46,549 bases of DNA, taken from assembly GCA_017517385.1 (NCBI GenBank), contig JAFWZG010000034.1, forward strand, positions 1 through 46,549, in the 5' to 3' direction. The translations under genes were made by a program, and so were the position numbers. The notes under the pieces were generated by a model. It was not told where the DNA came from. It saw nothing but the letters and a program-made list of their open reading frames with translations, and did no database searches. Of this stretch, positions 16,995 to 23,736 are shown one piece after another. The stretch comes from Akkermansia sp. (GTDB taxonomy: Bacteria; Verrucomicrobiota; Verrucomicrobiia; Verrucomicrobiales; Akkermansiaceae). Each line of letters begins with the position of its first letter. Position 1 is the first letter of the stretch.

Positions 16995-18206
16995 ATGAAA
17001 GCAAAAGATACTCAAACTCCTCGCCGCAAGTGGTGGCGCATCGCCGCTTGGTTCATGAGCTGCACCTTCACTCTCCTCCTCCTAGCCATCGGCGGAGCTG
17101 CGTGGTGGCTGTGGGGGCAGTGGAACAATGAACCGGATTTCCACGAAAGCTGGACTCCGCAAGAACGCGCAGCCCTCACCGAGCTGAACACATTCATCAG
17201 CCAAGAACTCCCACGCCTCATCTACCGTAAAGCAGCTTGGGAGAACCTTGAACACAGCCCCGGCATAGCACTGGAAATCGCCATCGCGCTGAAAACCCTC
17301 CAGCATGCGCACCCCATTCTTATGCGCCTGCACGACATTACTCAAAGTGGCAATGCGGCACCTAACGGCCACCCTGTCACCTGCGGAGACGGCTTCAGCA
17401 ATTATGAGCCCTCCATCTTTGCCGCACAAATCGGACACCTCGACGCGTTGAAAGCACTCATCAACCACGGTGCGGACCCGAATGCCGTCCTTACCCGCCA
17501 CGGCACCCCGTGTGAAACGCCCTTTACGCCCCTGCTCTGCGGCATATACCCCGCTGCCTCCAGCCCCTCCTTAGAAGAGAGGCTGCAAGTACTCCGCTTC
17601 CTTGTGGAAAAAGGGGCAAATTTAAATACAGCCCCGGAACCAACCCGCGCAGCACTAAAGTATCCACTCGAAATGAGGGATGACCCGGAGCCTTGGCTCC
17701 GAGCTCTGGATTTAGGAAAAACGGTCAGTGTGGATGAGTTTTGCGATATACTGGATGCCCCTGCCGGCATGCCCCTTGTAGAACGCATACTTAGGGAAAA
17801 ACTCGTGGATGTGAATGACACCACCGGAGAAAGAACTCCCCTTCAGGCACTGGCTGAGGCATTAGTCATCTCTGATAGTGATGAGCTGGATTCCGCGCAA
17901 TACGATAAACGCTTGGACATGCTGCTTGCCGCCGGCGCTGACCCCACCCTCCTGCCGGATGCAGCGCCGGATTCAGAACTCCCGCTCAGTATCATGCTCA
18001 GCCGCACGGATTTCGAGCGCGCTGATGGCATGCCCGAAAACGCCTGCTGCCTGAATGGAAATGACATCCGTACCCGCTGGCAAATCATGTGTGACCGCCT
18101 CCGCGCCACACCTCTCCCCACCACCTCATCAGAGCAAGATGATGAGACTCATGAAGCAGATGAGGAGCAGGAGTCTGATGAAGCGCCCCTCATTGAAATA
18201 AACTGA
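16995..18206 (+). CDS. Membrane-anchored ankyrin-like protein, copy 2
   Basis: Paralogue of the preceding gene. The first 60 residues are almost the same (RRKWWRIAAWFMS, a transmembrane segment, then ESWTPQERAALTEL), and the C-terminal third shares the IWQRMC / RWQIMC ending. Ankyrin-type units are clearer here: FAAQIGHLDALKALINHGADPNA (about 137-160), LRFLVEKGANLNT, and MLLAAGADPTLLPDAA near residue 315. The last 35 residues are acidic (SSEQDDETHEADEEQESDEAP) and are absent from copy 1. The function is unknown. Confidence 0.75.
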   Translation: MKAKDTQTPRRKWWRIAAWFMSCTFTLLLLAIGGAAWWLWGQWNNEPDFHESWTPQERAALTELNTFISQELPRLIYRKAAWENLEHSPGIALEIAIALKTLQHAHPILMRLHDITQSGNAAPNGHPVTCGDGFSNYEPSIFAAQIGHLDALKALINHGADPNAVLTRHGTPCETPFTPLLCGIYPAASSPSLEERLQVLRFLVEKGANLNTAPEPTRAALKYPLEMRDDPEPWLRALDLGKTVSVDEFCDILDAPAGMPLVERILREKLVDVNDTTGERTPLQALAEALVISDSDELDSAQYDKRLDMLLAAGADPTLLPDAAPDSELPLSIMLSRTDFERADGMPENACCLNGNDIRTRWQIMCDRLRATPLPTTSSEQDDETHEADEEQESDEAPLIEIN

Positions 18207-18283
18207 ATCAACCATTATGGCTAGTTCTGCTCCCGGATTTCCCTTTTCGGGGAGGAAGCTCCCTGATATTCCAATTTATTGAC

Positions 18284-18312
18284 TTAGCAAAGAAACATAA
18301 TTGTGCTATAAT
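18284..18312 (+). promoter_or_regulatory. Promoter-like sequence ahead of the IS630 remnant
   Basis: TTAGCA, a 17-nt spacer, then a perfect TATAAT. Transcription would begin at about 18319, immediately before the ATA that stands where the transposase start codon is expected. Confidence 0.45.
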
Positions 18313-18320
18313 AACCGCAC

Positions 18321-19259
18321 ATAGAACCGATACAGCAAAAACAAAACCTCAAACACCTATCGATTGAAGCAAGACATCAAACTAAACTTCAATTCTTCCG
18401 CTTGTATGAAAAATATGGCAACGTTGCAAAGTGTGCCAGAGATTTGGGCATTGCCTCCAGTACCGCTACTGTTTGGGTTCGCGAATATAAAGCAAATGGG
18501 AAGAAAGTTGTAAAGGAAAAACGACACGGGCGCAAAAAAGGCGATGGGCGAACTTTGACAGAACAACAAGAGAAAGAATTACTTAGGATGATTGTAGATA
18601 AAACACCTCTGCAATATAAGTCCAAGTTTGCCCTTTGGAATGCAAATGCCATCAAACAGCTAATCCAATACAAGTTCGGCATAGATATGCCCGCCCGCAC
18701 AGTTCGCTACTATATGCAGAGGAATGGCTTTACGCCTCAACGTCCGGAAAAACGAGCGCGAGAACAAAAGCCGGAAAAAGTCAATAAGTGGCTGAATCGC
18801 AATTATCCACGTATACGCGAAGCTGCAAAAAAAGAAAAAGCAGAAATATATTGGTGCGACGAGACCGGAGTGAGCACACGAGAAAATTTTCAACGAGGTT
18901 ATGCGCCTAAAGGCAAGACTCCCATTCTCGAGGTTACATCAGTAGTATCATGTCGAGTTAGTATGATATCTGCCGTGAATAACCAGAGACGCCTCTGTTT
19001 CCACGCATATAGCGGAGGACTTACGATACTCAAGTTTTTACGCTTTGCAAAAGCCGTAATACATGATAGTCCAAGTAAAAAGGTGGTTTTGATAGTTGAC
19101 AATCTAAGGATTCACCATGCGAAAATAGTCAGAGCGTGGGCTGCTCGCCATCGAGATGAGATAAAGATTTTCTACTTGCCTGCATATTCTCCGAAACTCA
19201 ACCCTGATGAGATGGTAAATGGCATGCATATTTTCAGCACACACAAAAATATGCCATAA
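18321..19259 (+). pseudogene. IS630-family transposase, decayed
   Basis: The DDE transposase has an N-terminal helix-turn-helix (YEKYGNVAKCARDLGIASST), a second HTH region, and catalytic residues in YWCDETGV, LIVDNLRIHH and SPKLNPDE. The protein-like reading frame runs back without a stop to 18321, where the codon is ATA (ATAGAACCG), so a start ATG may have mutated. The first usable start is TTG at 18402, which removes about 27 plausible residues. After NPDEMVNG the sequence turns into an unrelated short tail and stops, lacking roughly 35-50 residues of a normal C-terminus. The region is visibly AT-richer than its neighbours. No convincing terminal inverted repeats were found. Confidence 0.75.
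19219..19257. repeat. Interrupted palindrome at the end of the IS remnant
   Basis: ATGGCAT-GC-ATATTTT on the left mirrors AAAATATGCCAT on the right, with a 4-nt bulge in the left arm and an 11-nt loop. It covers the last codons and stop of the broken transposase frame. It may mark the right edge of the element or a deletion junction. Confidence 0.5.
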
Positions 19260-19286
19260 AATAATATAGAATACAGGAGTTTTAAC

Positions 19287-19895
19287 TTGACAGGTAACTC
19301 ACAGAGTTTTAGTATTAAGAATATGCGATTTTATTATACTGATGGTGAGATTACGGATGGCCCATTAACCGAAGATGAGCTGGTTACCGATTACGTAAAC
19401 GGAGCACTTGGAGATCATGTGAAAGTACGCAGGGAAAATTCCGAGACCTGGCTTCCCATCCGCAGTGTTCTGATGCAGATAAAGATGAAGTCATCTGCAA
19501 ACAAAAAACGTCAAGATGATGAGGAAGTGATACCTGATGATGGAGAACCCGAGGCAGTGGCACCGCCGGCAGGAAGTATCATACAGGCCATCAGCTGCAT
19601 CATTCTTGCCTTCATCGCAGCGGTAGTGCTGGTACAGTTCAATCAGATTGAGAAACCCAAGCCACCGGCAGAATACGAATACGCCAGTATTAAGGTGAAC
19701 GCAGAAGATTTATTCCGCAGTGACATTGTGCGCGGGCAGGAAGACTTGGGCATGGTGCAATGTGAAGCGCTTCTGGGAATTCCGGAAGGTTGGGAATACG
19801 TGAGCACCCTTTGCCCGGATGGCGACAAGGCCGCTTGGGTACTCGTGCGCCGCCTCCGCCCCGAAAAACCGGAAAATGATAAAATAAATTCTTGA
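19287..19895 (+). CDS. GYF_2-domain membrane protein
   Basis: Residues 13-60 match the GYF_2 domain (YYTDGEITDGPLTEDELV ... VKVRRENSETWLPI), a small fold usually at the N-terminus of bacterial membrane proteins. A charged linker and one transmembrane segment follow (IIQAISCIILAFIAAVVLVQF, near residue 100), then an unrecognised 85-residue domain ending in YVSTLCPDGDKAAWVLVRRL. Two starts compete. TTG at 19287 has a well-spaced AGGAG seven bases upstream; ATG at 19323 lies nearer the domain start but has no ribosome-binding site. I chose 19287. The IS remnant ends directly upstream, so the 5' region may have been altered. The stop overlaps the rplI promoter. Confidence 0.7.
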   Translation: MTGNSQSFSIKNMRFYYTDGEITDGPLTEDELVTDYVNGALGDHVKVRRENSETWLPIRSVLMQIKMKSSANKKRQDDEEVIPDDGEPEAVAPPAGSIIQAISCIILAFIAAVVLVQFNQIEKPKPPAEYEYASIKVNAEDLFRSDIVRGQEDLGMVQCEALLGIPEGWEYVSTLCPDGDKAAWVLVRRLRPEKPENDKINS

Positions 19896-19920
19896 CAATC
19901 AGGCCAAAATCGTGTAGAAA
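19892..19920 (+). promoter_or_regulatory. rplI promoter
   Basis: Consensus TTGACA, a 17-nt spacer, then TAGAAA. The -35 box includes the stop codon of the preceding gene. The leader is about 24 nt. Confidence 0.75.
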
Positions 19921-19950
19921 AGCCGCTCACCAAACCAAAATTACTGAGTT

Positions 19951-20445
19951 ATGGCTAACATGAAAGTTATTCTCGCTACGAAGATCGATGGTCTGGGCTG
20001 TGAAGCCGACCTCGTTACCGTGAAGGCTGGTTACGGCCGCAACTACCTGATTCCTCAGGGCCTTGCGTTCGAGGCAACTCCCGCCAACCAGCGTTTCATC
20101 AACATGCTCCAGAAGAAGCGCGCTGAGCGCGAGGCCGCCGAGCTGGCCAACTTCCAGGAGATTGCTGCCAAGATTGCTGCCGTCACGGTGAACCTCACCC
20201 TCGAGGCCGGCGAGAATGGCAAGGTGTTCGGCGCCATCACCAACCAGCAGATCACCGATGGTCTGGCTGCTCTGGGTATCGAAATCGATCGCCACAGCAT
20301 CGAGCTCGAGAAGCCCCTCAAGAAGTCCGGCACCTACGAGGTGGCCGCCAAGCTTCACGCTCAGGTAACCGCCAACGTAAAGGTGGTGCTCGTAGTGAAG
20401 GGCGAGAAGGTAGAGGAGGAAGCTCCCGCCACTACCGAGGCATAA
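19951..20445 (+). CDS. rplI: 50S ribosomal protein L9
   Basis: L9 binds 23S rRNA near the L1 stalk base and helps maintain reading frame. The N-terminal domain (MKVILATKIDGLGCEADLVTVKAGYGRNYLIPQGLA) is diagnostic, followed by the long connecting helix (QKKRAEREAAELANFQEIA) and the C-terminal domain with GKVFGAITNQQI. A short Glu/Ala/Thr tail gives 164 residues. It is transcribed alone between its own promoter and a shared bidirectional terminator; the usual rpsF/ssb/rpsR neighbours are absent. Confidence 0.97.
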   Translation: MANMKVILATKIDGLGCEADLVTVKAGYGRNYLIPQGLAFEATPANQRFINMLQKKRAEREAAELANFQEIAAKIAAVTVNLTLEAGENGKVFGAITNQQITDGLAALGIEIDRHSIELEKPLKKSGTYEVAAKLHAQVTANVKVVLVVKGEKVEEEAPATTEA

Positions 20446-20467
20446 TTTACCGGCTAACCAAGCTTTT

Positions 20468-20505
20468 AACAGAAAAGCCGCTCTGCAAAGAGCGGCTTTT
20501 CTGTT
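20468..20505. terminator. Bidirectional terminator between rplI and the glycosyltransferase operon
   Basis: A perfect 17-bp stem (AACAGAAAAGCCGCTCT and its complement) with loop GCAA. Each arm contains a run of A or T, so it can end transcription from both sides. Confidence 0.85.
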
Positions 20506-20526
20506 CCTTGAAATCGTAGAGATTTT

Positions 20527-21087
20527 TCAAACGCTGCGCAAGATAGCGCAAATATTCCCAGCAAAGGTTTCTTGTGTAAACTTTTCCGCATAAAGCTCTC
20601 TGCCACAATTTCCCATCTGAGTAGCAAGAGCCGGCTCTGCGACGAACTTCTGCATAGCGTCAGCCAAAGCCTCTGCATTACACCTTTCCACAAGCCAACC
20701 GTTTTTAGCTTCCGACACCATATCTGGTATAGCCCCCTCCTCTGTAGAGATAACAGGCAAACCTGCTTTCATGGCCTCCAAAATCACAAAGGGAAAGCAC
20801 TCATTGTGGTAGAAAGTAGGAAACACCAGAGCACCGACCTGCTGCAGCATGTTCTCTTTATCCTCACCATAAAGAGGACCGTGAACACGCACGACATTCT
20901 GCAACTGCCGTTCTACCACATACTCCTCCATCTGAGCCATGCTAATATCCTTACTAGCGGCCCCAACAAAGTGACACACAAAATCGGCCTCACGGCGCCG
21001 AAGTTCGGCACAGGCCTCCAACAGCACCAGCACGCCCTTTTCCATCATCAGGTTTCCCAGAAACAAAAACTCAAACATACCTTTCAA
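20527..21087 (-). CDS. Glycosyltransferase family 4, C-terminal half of a split gene
   Basis: This encodes the nucleotide-sugar-binding half of a GT-B enzyme. It starts at FLFLGNLMMEKGVLVLLEA and includes the GT4 E-x7-E motif in NECFPFVILEAMKAGLPV, then EEGAIPDMV. The N-terminal acceptor-binding half is the adjacent upstream frame. The start is TTG (21087), whose TTGA overlaps the stop of the upstream half; the ATG at 21078 is an alternative. On its own it lacks half of the active cleft. Either the two pieces are made by coupled translation and associate, or the gene is broken by a frameshift with a short deletion at the join. Confidence 0.75.
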   Translation of the reverse strand: MKGMFEFLFLGNLMMEKGVLVLLEACAELRRREADFVCHFVGAASKDISMAQMEEYVVERQLQNVVRVHGPLYGEDKENMLQQVGALVFPTFYHNECFPFVILEAMKAGLPVISTEEGAIPDMVSEAKNGWLVERCNAEALADAMQKFVAEPALATQMGNCGRELYAEKFTQETFAGNICAILRSV

Positions 21088-21629
21088 ATACCATTAGGAC
21101 AAATTACCACCTGCTCCTTCTTCACTACGGCCGAAACATCCTCATATAGACGTTCAGATAGCAGAATAACCGTGACATTCCGGTAAACCATAGGCATAAG
21201 CCAATTGTAAGGAAAACGTCCTACACAACCGGACGCACCCTTGTTATGCTGATGCAGGACAATGCGGCAGCCAAACATCTTACTTAGTAACACAAACGGA
21301 GCATCCTTCAAAAAAGGTATACCATGGCACGTCAGCGTGATATAACACACGTCAGGCCTAAACACTATCAAATTCAACAGCGTGCTACCCAGCGAAGAAA
21401 AAAATCGGCCGAGCTTCGTTACTACCCGAAGCGGAGAGTAATTAGTCACCTCGTCCGCACGACGCGAGGCGGACAGGTTGACATAGCGGCACGAAAACTC
21501 ATCATTGATAAGCGAGTTCTTTCGAATCATGTCACTTGCCAAGCTGGAGCCATGCACAGGTGGCGGCAATTGCATGATAAACAATATTTTTTTCTTCTTC
21601 ATAATGCTCACATATTCGGTTCGCCTCAT
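21084..21629 (-). CDS. Glycosyltransferase family 4, N-terminal half of a split gene
   Basis: The acceptor-side Rossmann domain of a GT4 enzyme: ILFIMQLPPPVHGSSLASDMI at the start, RIVLHQHNKGASG in the middle, and VVICPNGI at the end, where an intact GT4 would continue into its second domain. Here a TGA follows PNGI at once, and the missing half continues in another frame. The usual 10-20 residues between NGI and LFLG are also missing, pointing to a small deletion. The start at 21629 overlaps the upstream GT2 stop (ATGA) and is preceded by GGAGGAAGG, a strong ribosome-binding site. The ATG at 21602 is an alternative. Confidence 0.75.
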   Translation of the reverse strand: MRRTEYVSIMKKKKILFIMQLPPPVHGSSLASDMIRKNSLINDEFSCRYVNLSASRRADEVTNYSPLRVVTKLGRFFSSLGSTLLNLIVFRPDVCYITLTCHGIPFLKDAPFVLLSKMFGCRIVLHQHNKGASGCVGRFPYNWLMPMVYRNVTVILLSERLYEDVSAVVKKEQVVICPNGI

Positions 21630-22513
21630 ACTTCACCTTCCTCCCGGCACCCCCAGTGGCTCGTAGGGCGCTTAATAGTACGGGATTCACGCACGCTGCT
21701 ATCCAGCATATAAACAGAATACTCACGCGGAGCAGCATACCAGAGGTCACACGAACGGCGCTTAACATTCGCCACAAAGCCCGCAAGATTGCTAAGCTTC
21801 CGCGCATAACCGGGCACCGTAGTCCGGCTGCGGCGGCTTTCTTCTTCCACTGCCTTTGACCAGCCCAAATTATTACCGGTTACAGTGAATGATGAGGTGA
21901 AAAGTTTGGGCATCACGGCTATACGGGGACAAGTTGCTAAAATATCACGATAATGAACCAAATCCCCAATAATTTTCCACTGTGTATCAAAGCGCTTACC
22001 ATGCGCCCGGAACTCCGGCACACTATGAAACGCCGCACAGGTAACAATCTCACACACGGTCTGGCTTATCCAGTTATAGGGCATAATGGGACGCCTGTGG
22101 CAAATATAGCGAGAGTTCATATCCAGCACAAAATACGAACTCAGCAGAATATGCGCGCCCTTGTGAAGAGCAAACCCATCAGCCACGCCTCTGAGAGCGT
22201 GAGGCAAATACTGTTCATCAGAATTAAGATGGGCTGTCACATCCGCGTCCTCAGGCATTTTTTCCCAGGCCTTATTAATCGCATCATACATGCCGGCATC
22301 TTTAGTACTTTCCCAAGTAAAAGTGTAACCAGCCACGCCATCATGCTCAGCCTGCCAACTCTTCAGATACTCGACGGTTTCATCAGAGGAGCCACCATCC
22401 TGAACATGATGATGCACCTCCACGCCTTCCTCAACTTGGTCAGCCACGGAAAGCATACACCTCTGTACCCACGAAAGGGAATTATAAGTAGGAGTTACTA
22501 TGTAAAACTTCAT
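21626..22513 (-). CDS. Glycosyltransferase family 2
   Basis: Transfers a sugar from a nucleotide-activated donor to a glycan or lipid acceptor, probably for surface polysaccharide. The GT-A nucleotide-binding start FYIVTPTYNSLSWVQRCMLSV, then VQDGGSSDETVEYL, then KDAGMYDAINKAWEK and HLNSDEQYL (metal-binding DXD position) are all typical of the family. It is the first gene of a three-frame minus-strand operon, followed by the two GT4 pieces with a 4-nt overlap. AAGG lies 8 nt before the ATG. The acceptor cannot be told from sequence. Confidence 0.88.
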   Translation of the reverse strand: MKFYIVTPTYNSLSWVQRCMLSVADQVEEGVEVHHHVQDGGSSDETVEYLKSWQAEHDGVAGYTFTWESTKDAGMYDAINKAWEKMPEDADVTAHLNSDEQYLPHALRGVADGFALHKGAHILLSSYFVLDMNSRYICHRRPIMPYNWISQTVCEIVTCAAFHSVPEFRAHGKRFDTQWKIIGDLVHYRDILATCPRIAVMPKLFTSSFTVTGNNLGWSKAVEEESRRSRTTVPGYARKLSNLAGFVANVKRRSCDLWYAAPREYSVYMLDSSVRESRTIKRPTSHWGCREEGEV

Positions 22514-22533
22514 ATCCGTTACCTTCTGCGTTC

Positions 22534-22562
22534 ATTATACACATGCGTACGCGACAATACAA
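22534..22562 (-). promoter_or_regulatory. Glycosyltransferase operon promoter
   Basis: Minus-strand TTGTAT, a 17-nt spacer, then a perfect TATAAT. The leader is about 14 nt and includes AGAAGG. Confidence 0.65.
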
Positions 22563-22629
22563 GCTTTTCTCTGGTCTGTATAAGCAGAGGCTCGCCCTCC
22601 ACCCAAAAGTAATACTCCCCATCAAACAC

Positions 22630-22717
22630 CCCAAAATCGCAATTTTGGGCCGCCCTTGGCACAAAAAAATCACTTTTTTTGCATTTTCTGCAAAAAAAGC
22701 TTGCAATGCATCGCAAG
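22630..22717. repeat. Series of three dyads upstream of tRNA-Asp
   Basis: CCCAAAAT / ATTTTGGG with loop CGCA is at 22630-22649. CTTTTTTTGCA / TGCAAAAAAAG with loop TTTTC, a perfect 11-bp stem, is at 22673-22699. A near-perfect palindrome, CTTGCAATGCATCGCAAG, at 22700-22717 overlaps the -35 box of the tRNA promoter. The A/T tracts could bend DNA; the dyads may bind a regulator or encode a short structured RNA. Confidence 0.55.
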
Positions 22718-22729
22718 TTCATGTATAAT
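22701..22729 (+). promoter_or_regulatory. tRNA-Asp promoter
   Basis: TTGCAA, a 17-nt spacer, then a perfect TATAAT. It has the same -35 and spacing as the pepP promoter. Confidence 0.75.
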
Positions 22730-22770
22730 GCCCTCGCACCCCGCCGAAAGGAGGGAGCAACCAAAGGCAA

Positions 22771-22845
22771 GGAGCGGTAGCTCAGTTTGGTTAGAGCGCA
22801 GCCCTGTCACGGCTGAGGTCGCGGGTTCGAGCCCCGTCCGCTTCG
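22771..22845 (+). tRNA. tRNA-Asp (anticodon GTC)
   Basis: The cloverleaf can be drawn in full. Acceptor GGAGCGG pairs with CCGCTTC (one G-U pair). D arm is GCTC/GAGC, anticodon arm CAGCC-CTGTCAC-GGCTG with GTC at 22806-22808, and T arm GCGGG-TTCGAGC-CCCGT. Discriminator base is G. CCA is not encoded. It is transcribed alone, with its own promoter and terminator. Confidence 0.96.
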
Positions 22846-22853
22846 TCCCTTGC

Positions 22854-22887
22854 AAAAAGCGATTCCTGAAAAGGAATCGCTTTTTTT
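22854..22887 (+). terminator. tRNA-Asp terminator
   Basis: AAAAGCGATTCCT pairs with AGGAATCGCTTTT (13 bp) around loop GAAA, followed by a run of T. Confidence 0.9.
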
Positions 22888-22962
22888 CGTATCCGATAAA
22901 GAGCGTGTCAACGGTATACTTTGAGCTTGTAAGAGAGAGCTGTGCATGATAGGATGCAAGGC

Positions 22963-23721
22963 ATGAAAACGATTTATACTCTACTGACAGCCGCCGTGTG
23001 CGTGATGACAGCTGAGGCAGCCCGTATCAGCGACGCCGCTCGGGAAGCGCAGGCTGAGGCAAATTCCTACCGCGGTGCTATCATGAACTGTGATATGGGC
23101 TGGGCAGTGGATTCCATGTACCCGCTGCTGAAGTGGACACTGGCAGACCGCCTAGCAGGGCGCACCCCCGGCAGTGAGAGTGATAACGCTGCCCGAATCA
23201 TGGGTGTGGGAGCAGCGCGAGAAAGCTCTGAAGTAGCCCGCCGCCGCATGGAGCGCAATATCCGTGCTCTGCGGGATCACTATGTACGCATGGGCCTTCG
23301 CCTGAAACAGGCAGGCTTCCAAGTAGAGCGTTACGCCGTTGGCACCCCTGTGGCTGAATACGTTTTACCCCACTCCTCCACGGCCACACGTGCTGTAAGA
23401 GCAGATGGTGCACGCCTGACGAGCGCTGAAAACATCAGCTGGGAGGGTGGTCGCAGCCGCTTGGTAGTGCTTCCCACCACGCTCTGGTACAGCGTACCGA
23501 CAGAAAGCGGGCGCCGCATGCGCATTGAGCGTAAGGATTTCATATATGCTGTGCGAGACGAAGTCGTCCAGACGGTAAACAACCGCAACTACCGCGGCAC
23601 CGTTATCAACCGCTGGTACTTTATCGATGGCAACACGGACGTCAACACCCTGCGTTCCTACTTCCCCACCCTGCCGCTGAACATCGCCAGGCCTGATACC
23701 GGCGAACGCCCGCTGCAATAA
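22963..23721 (+). CDS. Exported protein of unknown function
   Basis: A 252-residue protein with a clear signal peptide (MKTIYTLLTAAVCVMTAEAA). The mature part begins with a helical, charged region (RISDAAREAQAEANSYRGAI ... RRRMERNIRALRDHYVRMGL) and ends in a mixed domain with LVVLPTTLWYSVPTESGRR and NRNYRGTVINRWYFIDGN. I do not recognise a family. The ATG at 22963 is preferred over a GTG at 22942 because the signal peptide starts there and a possible promoter (TTGAGC, 18 nt, CATGAT) overlaps the GTG. The helicase gene begins 15 bp after its stop and is probably cotranscribed. Confidence 0.65.
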   Translation: MKTIYTLLTAAVCVMTAEAARISDAAREAQAEANSYRGAIMNCDMGWAVDSMYPLLKWTLADRLAGRTPGSESDNAARIMGVGAARESSEVARRRMERNIRALRDHYVRMGLRLKQAGFQVERYAVGTPVAEYVLPHSSTATRAVRADGARLTSAENISWEGGRSRLVVLPTTLWYSVPTESGRRMRIERKDFIYAVRDEVVQTVNNRNYRGTVINRWYFIDGNTDVNTLRSYFPTLPLNIARPDTGERPLQ

Positions 23722-23736
23722 CTTCAGCACCGCCCC

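Noticed and set aside
18208..18275. Possible terminator (GGGAG-GAAG-CTCCC) after the second ankyrin-like gene
   Set aside because: Only five base pairs, competes with another pairing and has no T-tract.
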